In this document: positions 18,184 through 28,182 of the stretch, in pieces
Layout of the letters: each line of letters opens with the position of its first letter
Position numbering within the stretch: position 1 is the stretch's first letter
DNA from: JAPORY01 sp965215385
GTDB lineage: Bacteria > Pseudomonadota > Alphaproteobacteria > Rhodobacterales > Rhodobacteraceae
Assembly (NCBI GenBank): GCA_965215385.1
Contig: OZ244059.1
Coordinates: 1,736,001-1,800,000, forward strand
Direction of reading: 5' to 3'
Length of the DNA stretch: 64,000 nucleotides
Position numbers and translations under genes: made by a program
Notes under the pieces: generated by a model
Databases searched by the model: none
The model's input: only the letters and a program-made list of their open reading frames with translations
Told to the model about the DNA's origin: nothing

Positions 18184-19065
18184 TTACCCAATCGCCTCCA
18201 GAACCGCCTCGCCAAGAGCCGCAGGGCTTTCGGCAACGACGATACCCGCTGACTTCATGGCTTCGATTTTTTCCTCAGCACCCCCTTTGCCGCCCGCAAC
18301 GATTGCCCCCGCATGACCCATTCGACGCCCCGGCGGTGCCGTACGCCCAGCAACAAAACCTGCCGTTGGTTTCCAGCGACCTTTACGCTTCTCTGCCGCT
18401 AAGAACGCTGCGGCATCTTCCTCCGCCGATCCGCCGATCTCGCCAATCATAATGATCGCTTCGGTCTCATCATCATCTAAAAACCACCCCAACACGTCGA
18501 CATGCTCAGTCCCTTTGATCGGGTCGCCGCCGATCCCCACGCAAGTTGATTGCCCTAAACCGACATCTGTGGTTTGCTTGACCGCCTCATAGGTCAAAGT
18601 TCCCGAGCGCGAGACAACACCAACCTTGCCACGCTGATGAATATGGCCAGGCATAATCCCAATTTTGCATGCCGCGGGTGTAATTACCCCCGGACAGTTG
18701 GGCCCGATGAGCCGCGAGGATGATCCTTCTAAAGCTCTCTGGACCGTCATCATATCAAGGACCGGAATACCCTCGGTTATGCACACAATCACCGCGATTT
18801 GGGCGTCAATCGCTTCGAGAATGGAATCCGCTGCAAATGGCGGCGGCACATAAATCACGCTGGCGTTAGCATCCGTTTCCGCTTTTGCTTCATGAACAGA
18901 ATTGAACACCGGCAGCTCCAAGTGCGTCATTCCACCCTTACCGGGGGTCACACCGCCAACCATACGGGTTCCATAGGCGATCGCTTGCTCGGAGTGAAAA
19001 GTACCTTGGCTACCCGTAAAGCCTTGGCAGATCACTCGTGTTGTCTCGTCGATCAGTATCGCCAT
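18184..19065 (-). CDS. sucD: Succinate-CoA ligase, alpha subunit
   Basis: 293 aa from ATG 19065 (MAILIDETTRVICQGFTGSQ, the standard family start); an upstream in-frame ATG at 19086 would add seven residues. The CoA-binding Rossmann part holds GFTGSQGTFHSEQAI. The phosphorylated active-site histidine is in GRRMGHAGAIVAGGKG near the C-terminus. It works with SucC to convert succinyl-CoA to succinate with nucleotide triphosphate formation. It follows sucC by about 145 bp. Confidence 0.96.
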   Translation of the reverse strand: MAILIDETTRVICQGFTGSQGTFHSEQAIAYGTRMVGGVTPGKGGMTHLELPVFNSVHEAKAETDANASVIYVPPPFAADSILEAIDAQIAVIVCITEGIPVLDMMTVQRALEGSSSRLIGPNCPGVITPAACKIGIMPGHIHQRGKVGVVSRSGTLTYEAVKQTTDVGLGQSTCVGIGGDPIKGTEHVDVLGWFLDDDETEAIIMIGEIGGSAEEDAAAFLAAEKRKGRWKPTAGFVAGRTAPPGRRMGHAGAIVAGGKGGAEEKIEAMKSAGIVVAESPAALGEAVLEAIG

Positions 19066-19210
19066 TCCCTGATTTTCCCTATTCAACCCCGACAGCGCAC
19101 ATTCATAATGATGAGCACGATTATTGTTTTCGGCGACTTCCCAAATCTATACGAAGCGGATCTGTCGATTTTGTATCACGAGTATGTCCTGCGCCTTGCT
19201 GAACACTGCT

Positions 19211-20404
19211 CTAGGAGCGCACCGCTGCAACAATTTTTTCGGCGCCGTCACGCAAATCATCCGCGGCAATGACATCAAGGCCAGAAGTGTTGATGATTTC
19301 TTTACCCTCCGCAACATTGGTTCCTTCAAGACGAACAACCAATGGAACTTCTAAGCCAACCTCGCGCACCGCATCGACAACCCCAGAGGCGATTACATCA
19401 CAACGCATAATGCCACCAAATATGTTTACCAAAATACCCTTTACGTTTGGGTCCGAGGTGATGATTTTGAATGCCTCGGTTACTTTTTCTTTAGTCGCGC
19501 CCCCACCAACATCAAGAAAATTTGCCGGTTCGGAACCATAAAGCTTGATAATATCCATCGTGGCCATAGCCAAGCCAGCACCGTTCACCATGCAGCCGAT
19601 TTCACCATCAAGAGCGATATAGTTGAGATCATACTTTGAGGCCTCTAGCTCTTTCGGATCCTCTTCGGTCGTGTCACGAAGTTCAGCAATATCGGGATGG
19701 CGATACAATGCATTGCTATCGAAACTCATCTTGGCATCAAGGCATTTTAGATCACCGCCGTCGGTTACGATCAGCGGGTTGACCTCTAGCATTTCCATAT
19801 CGTTTTCTGTGAACATCTGGTACAACGTTGCCATCAGCGACACACATTGCTTGATTTGCTTACCCTGCAAGCCTAGCATAAAGGCGATCCGTCGACCGTG
19901 ATATGCTTGGTATCCAGTTGCGGGATCAACGGCAAATGATAAGATTTTTTCCGGACACTGCGCAGCCACCTCCTCAATATCCATGCCACCTTCGGTCGAA
20001 CAAACAAAGGTTACTCGACGGCTTTGGCGATCGACTAGCAATGCGAGATACATCTCCGTCGCAACCTGACTGCCATCTTCAATGTAGATGCGGTTGACCT
20101 GCTTTCCGGCGGCACCCGTCTGGTGTGTAACGAGTGTTCGACCTAACATCTTCCGAGCTTCTTCCGCCGCCTCTTCAACCGATTTTGTCAAGCGAACGCC
20201 GCCCTCGGTTCCGGCATCCACTTCCTTAAAAGTCCCCTTGCCGCGCCCGCCCGCATGAATTTGTGCCTTAACCACCCATAACGGGCCATCTAGTGCGCTT
20301 GCCGCGGTCTTGGCATCTTCCGCTTTCAGTACAACGCGGCCATCTGACACCGGAGCCCCGCAACCGCGGAGCAAAGCTTTCGCTTGATATTCGTGGATGT
20401 TCAT
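19211..20404 (-). CDS. sucC: Succinate-CoA ligase, beta subunit
   Basis: 397 aa, complete. It begins MNIHEYQAKALLRGCGAPVS and has the ATP-grasp features VVKAQIHAGGRGKGTFKEV, LEVNPLIVTDGGDLKCLDAK and the GSEPANFLDVGGGATKEKV loop contacting the alpha subunit. It pairs with SucD in the TCA cycle. The 235 bp between mdh and sucC show no gene. Confidence 0.97.
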   Translation of the reverse strand: MNIHEYQAKALLRGCGAPVSDGRVVLKAEDAKTAASALDGPLWVVKAQIHAGGRGKGTFKEVDAGTEGGVRLTKSVEEAAEEARKMLGRTLVTHQTGAAGKQVNRIYIEDGSQVATEMYLALLVDRQSRRVTFVCSTEGGMDIEEVAAQCPEKILSFAVDPATGYQAYHGRRIAFMLGLQGKQIKQCVSLMATLYQMFTENDMEMLEVNPLIVTDGGDLKCLDAKMSFDSNALYRHPDIAELRDTTEEDPKELEASKYDLNYIALDGEIGCMVNGAGLAMATMDIIKLYGSEPANFLDVGGGATKEKVTEAFKIITSDPNVKGILVNIFGGIMRCDVIASGVVDAVREVGLEVPLVVRLEGTNVAEGKEIINTSGLDVIAADDLRDGAEKIVAAVRS

Positions 20405-20639
20405 TTGGTTGCGCTCTCGCTATATCGGTAAGGTGACAACAGACTTTATTGCTATTTCGAGGAAGCTAGACTATTTGGTCGCATCTCGATGGGGTCGGTG
20501 AACGCGCAACCCCGACAGCCTCACCTATCGCAAGCAACAGCAAGCAACTGGCACTGGCTTTGGTGAATTGGATAGTGCGAGACGAGAGTAGCATATCCGG
20601 GCAAAATGTCCCTAATTGTCGGCCGCTAGTATGCGGCGA

Positions 20640-21602
20640 TTAAGCCAACGAATCATCAATTTTCTTGCACGCATCAACTAGATTTTTCACCGCAACGGCA
20701 GACGCATCAAACATCGTTTGTTCCTCACGGTTCAAAGTGATGTTGACGATTCTTTCAATCCCAGCAGCACCGATTACGGTTGGAACTCCAACATACATAT
20801 CCTTGAGACCGAAATTGTCATTGCAGTACGCTGCGCATGGCAAAACCCGTTTCTGATCCTTCAGATAAGCCTCTGCCATCTCAATCGCGCTTGTCGCGGG
20901 GGCATAGAATGCGGAGCCTGATTTCAATAGAGAGACGATTTCTGCGCCGCCATCGCGCGTTCGCTGTACGATGGCGTCAAGCCGTTCTTGTGTCAGCCAG
21001 CCCATCGTTACAAGATCCGGCAGCGGGATTCCCCCAACCGTTGAATAGCGAACCGACGGAACCATCGTGTCGCCATGCCCACCAAGGACGAAGGCGGTGA
21101 CATCTTTGACCGAAACATTGAGTTCGTCGGCCAAGAAATAACGGAAGCGTGCACTGTCCAAAACGCCTGCCATACCGCAAACTTTATTCGTTGGGAGATT
21201 GGAGTATTTCTGCAGGGCCCAAACCATCGCATCAAGCGGGTTGGTGATACAAATGACAAAAGCTTCCGGCGCGTAGTTTCGAATGCCTTCGGCGACGCTC
21301 TTGATAACTTTGAGGTTGATGCCAAGAAGATCATCGCGGCTCATTCCGGGCTTTCTCGGAACACCGGCAGTCACGATGCAGACCTGTGCATCTCCTATTT
21401 TTTCGTAGGATTGCGTCCCTGCCAGCACGGCATCAAAGCGTCCTGCTGGTCCGCTCTCTGCAATATCAAGGGCTTTACCCTCTGGAATCCCTTCTTGGAT
21501 GTCGAACAACACCACATCGCCGAGCTCTTTTTGCGCCGCGAGGTGCGCGAGCGTACCGCCGATTTGACCGGCACCAATGAGCGCGATTTTTGGTCGAGCC
21601 AT
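20640..21602 (-). CDS. mdh: Malate dehydrogenase (LDH-like type)
   Basis: 320 aa, the NAD-dependent malate/oxaloacetate enzyme of the TCA cycle. The Rossmann motif is IALIGAGQIGGTLAHLAA, the substrate-loop arginines are in TAGVPRKPGMSRDDL, the next Arg is in GVLDSARFRYFLADEL, and the catalytic histidine is in VLGGHGDTMVPSVRY. Length and sequence fit the LDH-like malate dehydrogenases of alphaproteobacteria. It is the first gene of the mdh-sucCDAB series on this strand. Confidence 0.96.
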   Translation of the reverse strand: MARPKIALIGAGQIGGTLAHLAAQKELGDVVLFDIQEGIPEGKALDIAESGPAGRFDAVLAGTQSYEKIGDAQVCIVTAGVPRKPGMSRDDLLGINLKVIKSVAEGIRNYAPEAFVICITNPLDAMVWALQKYSNLPTNKVCGMAGVLDSARFRYFLADELNVSVKDVTAFVLGGHGDTMVPSVRYSTVGGIPLPDLVTMGWLTQERLDAIVQRTRDGGAEIVSLLKSGSAFYAPATSAIEMAEAYLKDQKRVLPCAAYCNDNFGLKDMYVGVPTVIGAAGIERIVNITLNREEQTMFDASAVAVKNLVDACKKIDDSLA

Positions 21603-22261
21603 TAAAATCTACTCCCTTTGTCTCCTGAATTGTTCGCAAGCCTTAAAGGGAATAATCTCGTAGTGCAAGTGCCACGGTCGTTGCGTTAGCACCTCCTCTA
21701 AAGGCGGCAATTCCGATATGCAAAAAACTAAAGCGGCAATCTGTTCCCATTGTCGGTGGAGCGGTCGAAACGCTTACTACAGTTAGTAATCCGGCATTTT
21801 TCCGCTTGCCCAAGTTTCGACGATTGGAGCTTGGAGGCTCTGAGAACTAGAACTCCGAAGGATCTTCGAAGGTAGCCAGCGATCCCCGTGATTTCTCAAC
21901 GGCGATTTGAAGCGACCGTGAAAAGGTTTGGTTATAAACCAAAACCGGTTACAGGTTCCTCGGTCGTTTGGTCGGCCCGAGGTTTGAAACACTTCGCCCG
22001 ATGCGGAGAGGCAGAGACTATGGATGTTATAGACCCAAACCTTGAATCGCACTGTTACACTAGTGGTGTTATTCTTGCGGCTCATTAGCTTGACATTTGC
22101 GCTAATGTCTCCGTCTTGCTTCCGAAATTCAGCGCGAGATTTTGGAAGCTTTCAATGATCTCGTCGGTTGATAATGTGACATACTTGTTAGCTTGCAAGG
22201 CGCCTTTGATCGGACTGTGCGCAAAATACTTCGCAACGAAGACGAGAAGGCACGAAGTAAA
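21603..22261. other. Intergenic region between mdh and the DUF262 gene
   Basis: About 660 bp with no supportable gene. It must contain the divergent promoters for mdh (minus) and the DUF262-HEPN pair (plus); no clear promoter boxes could be assigned. Confidence 0.5.
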
Positions 22262-23374
22262 ATGATCACTGACCAAGAAAAATCAATTGACGATATCACA
22301 CTGGTAAGTAGTGAGGAGATTCCATCCTTGGAGCAGATTGACGATGACACCGAGAGTGAGTCGACGCAAAAGGAGCCGTACTCCATTCGAAGTTATGGTG
22401 CCGATTACACCGTAGACTCTTTGGTGAAGCGCATGGACACGGAAGCGTTTATTGTGCCTTCGTTTCAAAGGCGTTTTGTCTGGAATCAGATACATGCTTC
22501 AAGATTCATCGAATCATTGCTGATGGGTTTACCTGTGCCGGGTATTTTTTTGTACAAGCGGCCCGAAGATGGCAGACAACTAGTAGTTGATGGTCAGCAA
22601 CGCTTGAAAACACTCCAAGGTTTCTATGGAGGACTCTTCAAAGAAAGAAAATTTCGACTCACGGGCGTTCGAGCCCCTTGGAATGGCCTTACATACGAGG
22701 AACTTGGTTTTGATGACCAGTTGCGCCTTGATGACTCAATCGTCCACGCGGTCATTTTCAGCCAAGAAAGCCCTAGAGACTCAATCGATAGCATACACTT
22801 TGTCTTTGAAAGGATAAACAGCGGGAGCACAAGACTATCGGCTCAAGAAATTAGAAACTGCATCGCAGAGGGACCATTTAACGCTCTAACGGGTGAACTC
22901 AATCACAACGAAGATTGGAGGAAAATATACGGCACTCCCAGCACACGGGCAAAGGATCAGGAACTCATAACGCGTGTGCTAGCCTTTTTTGAGTGCCCCG
23001 ACGACTACAAGAGACCGATGGCAACTTTCCTTACGAAATTCACTCTGGATATGAACAACGAGACAACTCAGAAACTGCAATCGCTTAGGGCGACTTTTGA
23101 GGATGTATGCGCCTTGAGTTGGGAAGCCTTGAAAAATCAAGCATTTCGACCTGTTCGCGCAATCAATGCTGCGGTGTTGGAGTCGGTAATGTCTGCATTG
23201 GCACGGCGACTCCAAGACCCGAGTCCATCACCAACCGCCCACGCCGCAAGAGGGGCTTATGAGGAACTTCTCTCCTCTGACCGGTATCGTTTGGGATGGG
23301 AAAGCGGAACTGCTGACGAGGAAAAAGTGAGGATTCGGGTAGAACTCGCCCGACAAGCATTCTCCTCTCTCTGA
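22262..23374 (+). CDS. DUF262 (GmrSD/ParB-like nuclease fold) protein
   Basis: 370 aa from ATG 22262 (an in-frame TTG at 22193 would extend it). The first ~45 residues are acidic and probably disordered. The DUF262 core follows: SLVKRMDTEAFIVPSFQRRF then VWNQIHASRFIESLLMGLPV, and the nuclease-like motif VVDGQQRLKTL, with FVFERINSGSTRLSAQEIRN downstream. DUF262 domains are the nucleotide-binding/nuclease half of GmrSD-type restriction enzymes and occur in many defence islands (family knowledge). No GmrSD C-terminal HNH domain (DUF1524) is present; the C-terminus is helical. It overlaps or abuts the HEPN gene (TGA then GTG/ATG with no gap), so the pair is translationally coupled. Confidence 0.8.
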   Translation: MITDQEKSIDDITLVSSEEIPSLEQIDDDTESESTQKEPYSIRSYGADYTVDSLVKRMDTEAFIVPSFQRRFVWNQIHASRFIESLLMGLPVPGIFLYKRPEDGRQLVVDGQQRLKTLQGFYGGLFKERKFRLTGVRAPWNGLTYEELGFDDQLRLDDSIVHAVIFSQESPRDSIDSIHFVFERINSGSTRLSAQEIRNCIAEGPFNALTGELNHNEDWRKIYGTPSTRAKDQELITRVLAFFECPDDYKRPMATFLTKFTLDMNNETTQKLQSLRATFEDVCALSWEALKNQAFRPVRAINAAVLESVMSALARRLQDPSPSPTAHAARGAYEELLSSDRYRLGWESGTADEEKVRIRVELARQAFSSL

Positions 23375-23839
23375 GTGATGTTGGCAATTCGGAGCAGACT
23401 TGCCGCCTTAGAAAGGCAGATTGATCTTTCTTGCAGTGCCGAAGATGCCGAAGTGGCGGCTAATTTGCGGTGCTTCAGCACTGTGTTGATTTGTGGGTTC
23501 GTGGAGCGATCCGTTGAGGTTGTGTTATTAGAAAGGCTTCGTGACCGTGCACATCCAAGAGTTCTGAAATTCGTGAGATCTCATCTCGTTCGGGGACGAA
23601 ACTATAACTGTGAAAATATCCGCCAACTGCTTTATCGCTTTGACTCTGAATGGGGTCAGAACTTTGATCATTTTCAGAAAGATCACGAAAAAGAGGTTCA
23701 GGCACTTGTGTCGATGTATTATGTGCGGAATTTGGTTGCACATGGCGGCAACGCCGACGTTAGCGAGTTTAAACTCAAGAGTTGGTTCGAAGACGCCAAA
23801 AAGATCATTGATGCACTCATTTTCGCTACTCAAGAGTGA
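23375..23839 (+). CDS. HEPN-domain protein (probable RNase/toxin partner of the DUF262 protein)
   Basis: About 154 aa, starting GTG 23375 or ATG 23378 directly after the DUF262 stop. All-alpha and charged, with the R-x4-H motif RNLVAHGG near residues 119-124, the catalytic signature of HEPN RNases. It resembles the RiboL-PSP-HEPN group by its overall layout (LRCFSTVLICGFVERSVEVV; ENIRQLLYRFDSEWGQNF). HEPN proteins cleave RNA and act as toxins or abortive-infection effectors (family knowledge). The coupling to DUF262 suggests one functional unit in which DUF262 senses or regulates and HEPN acts (inference). Confidence 0.7.
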   Translation: MMLAIRSRLAALERQIDLSCSAEDAEVAANLRCFSTVLICGFVERSVEVVLLERLRDRAHPRVLKFVRSHLVRGRNYNCENIRQLLYRFDSEWGQNFDHFQKDHEKEVQALVSMYYVRNLVAHGGNADVSEFKLKSWFEDAKKIIDALIFATQE

Positions 23840-24397
23840 TCTGTTCAACCGGAAACTGGCGTGTCCGTCTTAACAAGTTGGCTCTTCCCTAGTTGTAGTG
23901 GAATCGTTTGCATTCTCGAAGTGCTTGGATAAAGGTCGAGGCCGGTCACGCGGTGCCCTGTTTGTTGGTCTCTTGTCTGATGGTTAATTGATCAAATTTG
24001 TTAGCAAAGTTTCGGAACGGCACATCACCACTCTTCGCAACTCGTGGCAGTTTGCCTGGCTCTCTGGCGCAGACTTTGCAATCTTGTGCGATCAGTATTG
24101 TTCACCATTCGAAACGGCGAAACGGCTCAAGGAATTGGAACCGGACGCTACCACTTGGCAATGTCGCAACTTTTTCCCTATGGTTTTGCTTATTTGTTGC
24201 CGTCGCGATATCGTAATTGCGGTCGGAAATTGATAGCGGCCGATGCAACGGGGCCGTGAAAGATCGCGAGTTCGCTGTCAGAGCCGGCGTGGATTTTGAA
24301 CGCCATTTTGACCAAGCACTGGCGGTACTTATTCGGGTCGATCTGAGGAGAGATAACGTGATATCGACACTCTTCAGGTGTCGCAGTTTATCATCCA
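23840..24397. other. Intergenic region up to IS30-type copy B
   Basis: About 560 bp. Short open stretches exist on both strands, for example a minus-strand reading that enters from the IS end, but none has a recognisable domain or start. Possibly a gene remnant disrupted by copy B. Confidence 0.4.
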
Positions 24398-26075
24398 CCG
24401 ATTCAACACTGAGGTGCAACAATAGGCATTTTTTCACCCGCCTTTAGTGTTCTTCTGAACTGGTGAGCAGACGCCGGGGTTATCAAGAATGGTTCGCTGT
24501 GTTGTCAGTGGTCAACAGCGGTCGCAATCTCTAACTGGGACTTTAGATCAGTCTCGGGTCAAACGCAAGTAAAGTGCAATCCGATCTTTGCACTGGCACC
24601 GCGGCTGATCATGTCGACGGCTCGTCGTCACGCGATTGAACACTTTCGATAATGCGGGGGTTGAAGGGGGCGGCAGCCGCCTTTCTGTCTTGATCTGTCG
24701 GGCATTGATCGGTGCGCTTCGGCGACACGATACGAAGCAGCGGAAGATACCCCGATGCCGACTGGAACCGGGAATAGGCCAGGCTTGTTCGCGGCGGCCG
24801 GCGGACCGATACCATCTAATCGACACTCCGCAGGTGCCTGCGTCCGTTCTTTCATTCCACCAAGAACCGGGATTACCCAATTGTGCCCCGTGTTCTGACC
24901 ACAAACCCGTGACGGATTGGCAGACAGAGAGACGATGTTTTTCCCAGTAGCCGATGATCAAGTCGATCATTATGCGGTCGCCATTTTGCGACGAGTATGA
25001 GCGTTCAGGCCCTGGCCGCGGCCATCACCTCCTGCGGGGTGCGATACCCCAAGACCTGGCGTGGGCGCGTATTTAAAGCCTCCGGCACGCGCTGCACTTC
25101 CGTCACCGTCCGGAAATCGGTGCCCTTCGGAAAATACCCGCAGATCAAGCCATTCGTATGTTCGTTTCAACCACGTTCCCAAGACGCATAGGGGCGGGCA
25201 AAGCAGAACGCCGCGGATAAGGTTCGAGCCCTTGTTTCATGACGCGCAAATTCCTTGCCGTTGTCGGCGGCAATGGTGTGCACCGGATACGGTGCCAGTC
25301 GGGTGCTAATGGCCTCACCAACCGCTACCGCCGTTTTGCGACGAACCTTCTGGATTAACACGAGTTTCGACATCCGATCCACCAGCGTGACCAGCACCCC
25401 GCGGTGCCCTTTGCCAATCACGGTATCCACCTCCCAGTCTCCAACCCGCGACTTGGCCGCAACGCACTCCGGACGCTCGGAGATGTCCACCCGGTTCGGA
25501 ATGCAGCCGCGCCCGCGATCCCGGCCCGCCGTCACATTCGGCTTCTTGCCCCGACGGCGTAACGATCGCCATAACACCCCGCCGCGCTGCCGATCCGCCC
25601 GAATATACTGATAGATCCACTCGGCACTCACCGAAACTACCTCGTCGCGACGCAAACGACCGGCTATCTGCTCCGGACTCCAGGCCAAAACCAAGAGGCC
25701 TTCAATCCGGGACCAGAGTTCCGCCGTCAGCTTCCAAGGCCGCGACGACGCCGCACGGCGACGCTCTCGCGCCTTTTGTTCCGCTTGCTTGTGACGGTAC
25801 CCCCGTGCACCGCTATTACGACGAAGTTCCCGTGAAATCGTCGCCGGGTTGCGATTCATTTCGCGGGCGATGGCACGCAGCGAATACCCGCTTGCCTTCA
25901 CAGCGTGAATTTGGCATCGATCGGCATAGGTCAGGTGGTGGTAGCCGTTTGGCATCGGAATCTCCTTAATAAAAATCTTCAGAGATTCAGACCAACTCCT
26001 GACCCCAATACAACACCTGTGAGCCAAGATTCTCTAAACCACAACATCGACGTGTTGCAGTTCAAAGTTGAACGG
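24398..26075 (-). mobile_element. IS30-type element, copy B (inverted relative to copy A)
   Basis: About 1678 bp, near-identical to copy A including the ~575-bp non-coding tail. Its ends match those of copy A (CCGATTCAACACTGAGGTGC at 24398; reverse complement of the left end at 26054-26075). It lies in opposite orientation to copy A, making a 1.67-kb inverted repeat around 10.85-24.40 kb. Its transposase carries a nonsense codon. It appears inserted in an AAA-ATPase/PD-(D/E)XK gene, of which a piece remains at 26076-26289. Confidence 0.82.
25006..25955 (-). pseudogene. IS30-family transposase with in-frame TGA
   Basis: Starts at ATG 25955 with the same ribosome-binding site as copy A. The frame is open to TGA 25167-25169, which replaces TTG (Leu) in ERG-L-NEHTNG, just before the third catalytic residue (Glu) of the DDE triad. 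The remaining frame continues to TGA 25006-25008 with a small in-frame deletion. The truncated product has only two of the three catalytic acids, so it should be inactive, but it could still bind DNA. Confidence 0.88.
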
Positions 26076-26289
26076 ACGCTTGGAATAATTCCTCTCTTCC
26101 CTCGAATAGTGCTTTGAGCGTGTCCACCAACAGACTTTTGCCGAAACGACGCGGACGCGAAAAAGTAATGACGCCCCTCATCCACAAGCTGACGAATGAG
26201 CGGGGTTTTGTCGACAAAAATAAGTTATCTTCCCACATAGTCTCAAAGTCTCGGATACCAATCGGCAAAGATTCTCGGATCGTGTTCAA
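26076..26289 (-). pseudogene. AAA-ATPase-like / PD-(D/E)XK family protein, N-terminal remnant
   Basis: Reads LPIGIRDFETMWEDNLF, then after two compensating frame changes DEGRHYFF and SRPRRFGKSLLVDTLKALFE up to GREELFQ, where copy B begins. The RPRRFGKS P-loop and LPIG-DFE start are the signature of the large AAA-ATPase-like family (often followed by a PD-(D/E)XK nuclease domain). The two frame changes lie in T-runs near 26155-26170 and 26210-26220. The rest of the gene was not found on the other side of copy B. Confidence 0.65.
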
Positions 26290-26428
26290 ACTCCAAGCAG
26301 ACGGTTTCGCAGGGTCATTGTTAATCTCACCACCTTACAGTTAAGCCCCTATACCGTCAACAAGAACTGAAATACCAAACTCCAACTCGATGTTGCGGTA
26401 TCGCAAGAGCACATCACCGCCAACAAAA

Positions 26429-28036
26429 TCAGTACCCCGATGCGGCCGTATTTGGCAACACTGGAGCGGCGGCAATCAAGGTACGAGTGTAAGGATGCGA
26501 CGGATTGCGAAATACCGCCTCGGTTTCGCCATACTCAACAATCCGCCCCTCACGCATAATCATAACGCGATCAGTAACCGAGCGAACAACGCCAAGATCA
26601 TGGCTAACAAAAAGATACGTCAGTCCATTTGATCGGCATAACTCAGCAATTAAGTCAAGGATTCGCGCCCGCACCGAGACATCAAGCGCACTAACCGCCT
26701 CATCGAACAAGATTAAATCAGGTCGAGTAATAAGAGCGCGTGCTATCGCAATGCGCTGACGCTGACCCCCAGAAAATTCGTGAATGAATTTGTCTGCGTC
26801 ACTAGGCACCAAACCCACCGCCAAGAGTGCCCCTGAAACGATCTCTCGGCGCTCAGCACCCGACGGAGAGTGCGGCTGACCATGAAAGGGTTCCGCAATC
26901 AGCCGACCGACACGATGGCGGGGATTGAAGCTACTGAACGGATCTTGGAATACAACTTGCATTCGGCGACAGACTGCCACATTGGGTCGCTTGTCGGCGT
27001 AAACTGGCTCGCCACCCAGCAGAATCTCGCCCGCTTGAATCTGTTTCAGTCCCAAAATCGCCCGCGTAAGAGTAGATTTACCGCACCCACTCTCACCAAC
27101 AAGGCCAAGTCGTTCCCCCAAAGAAATATCAAACGTTACTTGATGCAGTGCCCGAAATTTATCTCTGGATTTGAATATATGTGCACGCGGCAGTGAATAG
27201 TCGCAGCAAACATCTCGGACCGTTAACAGTGACTGCGGAGCGGGGGGATCCGGTAAATTGACCCGATGACACGACGCCTCGACTAACGCCTTCGTGTACT
27301 GATGTCGCATACCAGAAAACAAGGCTTTCGTCAATGCTTGCTCAACAATTTCGCCCTCTCGTATTACCGAAATATGTTGAGCCATCTCCGCAACCACGGC
27401 GAGATCATGGGTGATCATCAGCATACCCATACCTTGCTCCTCGACCAAGTTGCGAAGCAGCTTGAGAATGAGTGCCTGCGTAGTCACATCAAGCGCCGTT
27501 GTTGGCTCGTCGGCGATCAATAATTTGGGGCGCACCGCAATCGCGATTGCGATCATAACCCGCTGTCGCTGACCGCCCGATAGTTGATGCGGATAACGGG
27601 AACGGGGAAACTTGTCGGCTGGTAACCCGACACGGGTTAGCACGTCATCGGCACGTTTTGCAGCTTCGCTCGCAGAAGCCCCGGTATGAATTTGGACAGT
27701 TTCGCCGACCTGTGAACCAATGGTCCTGACCGGATTCAGAGCCGTCATCGGTTCTTGAAAGATCATCCCGACTTCGCGGCCGCGAATGGCTAGCATCTGC
27801 GCCTCAGTCTGAGTAAGAACATCAACGCCGTTGAGAATAGCGCGGCCTTGTGTCTTTGAACCCATCGGTAGCAGCCGCATAATCGCTAATGCCGTCAATG
27901 ATTTTCCAGAACCGCTTTCGCCCGTCAACGCATGAATTTCGCCACGAGCGATATTCAGCGAGATACCATCCAGAATAGGCTTATGATGAATGGCGAGCGA
28001 GAGCCGATCAAGCGATAACAATGTCAATGCTCGCAA
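26429..28036 (-). CDS. Peptide-type ABC transporter, fused double ATP-binding protein
   Basis: 535 aa with two ABC ATPase domains in one chain, like YejF and DppD-DppF fusions. Domain 1: Walker A GESGSGKSLTALAI, signature HQLSGGQRQRVMIAIA, Walker B LLIADEPTTALD. Domain 2 (from ~residue 270): Walker A GESGCGKSTLTRAI, signature HEFSGGQRQRIAIARAL, Walker B LILFDEAVSALD. It energises uptake of oligopeptides or similar solutes with the two permeases upstream. The annotated start is TTG; the following leucines or a nearby start are possible. No periplasmic binding protein gene accompanies the set. Confidence 0.9.
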   Translation of the reverse strand: MRALTLLSLDRLSLAIHHKPILDGISLNIARGEIHALTGESGSGKSLTALAIMRLLPMGSKTQGRAILNGVDVLTQTEAQMLAIRGREVGMIFQEPMTALNPVRTIGSQVGETVQIHTGASASEAAKRADDVLTRVGLPADKFPRSRYPHQLSGGQRQRVMIAIAIAVRPKLLIADEPTTALDVTTQALILKLLRNLVEEQGMGMLMITHDLAVVAEMAQHISVIREGEIVEQALTKALFSGMRHQYTKALVEASCHRVNLPDPPAPQSLLTVRDVCCDYSLPRAHIFKSRDKFRALHQVTFDISLGERLGLVGESGCGKSTLTRAILGLKQIQAGEILLGGEPVYADKRPNVAVCRRMQVVFQDPFSSFNPRHRVGRLIAEPFHGQPHSPSGAERREIVSGALLAVGLVPSDADKFIHEFSGGQRQRIAIARALITRPDLILFDEAVSALDVSVRARILDLIAELCRSNGLTYLFVSHDLGVVRSVTDRVMIMREGRIVEYGETEAVFRNPSHPYTRTLIAAAPVLPNTAASGY

Positions 28037-28182
28037 CCCCCTGTCGACGCATTCCCAACAGAACTACCGCAGTGCCGGCACTGGTTACGCCATCGCTAAG
28101 CCATAAATCCACGAGGTTTAAGGGCCTTTCCGCACGGAGGTTCAAATGTACCCAACTCCGACCGTTTTCGCGACAAAACATC

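Noticed and set aside
20615..20640. Intrinsic terminator after mdh
   Set aside because: A GCCGC/GCGGC hairpin is possible but only five base pairs long and without a T-run.
24102..24437. Gene reading out of the end of IS30 copy B
   Set aside because: It is the IS-borne start continuing into unrelated sequence; low-complexity translation and no recognised domain.
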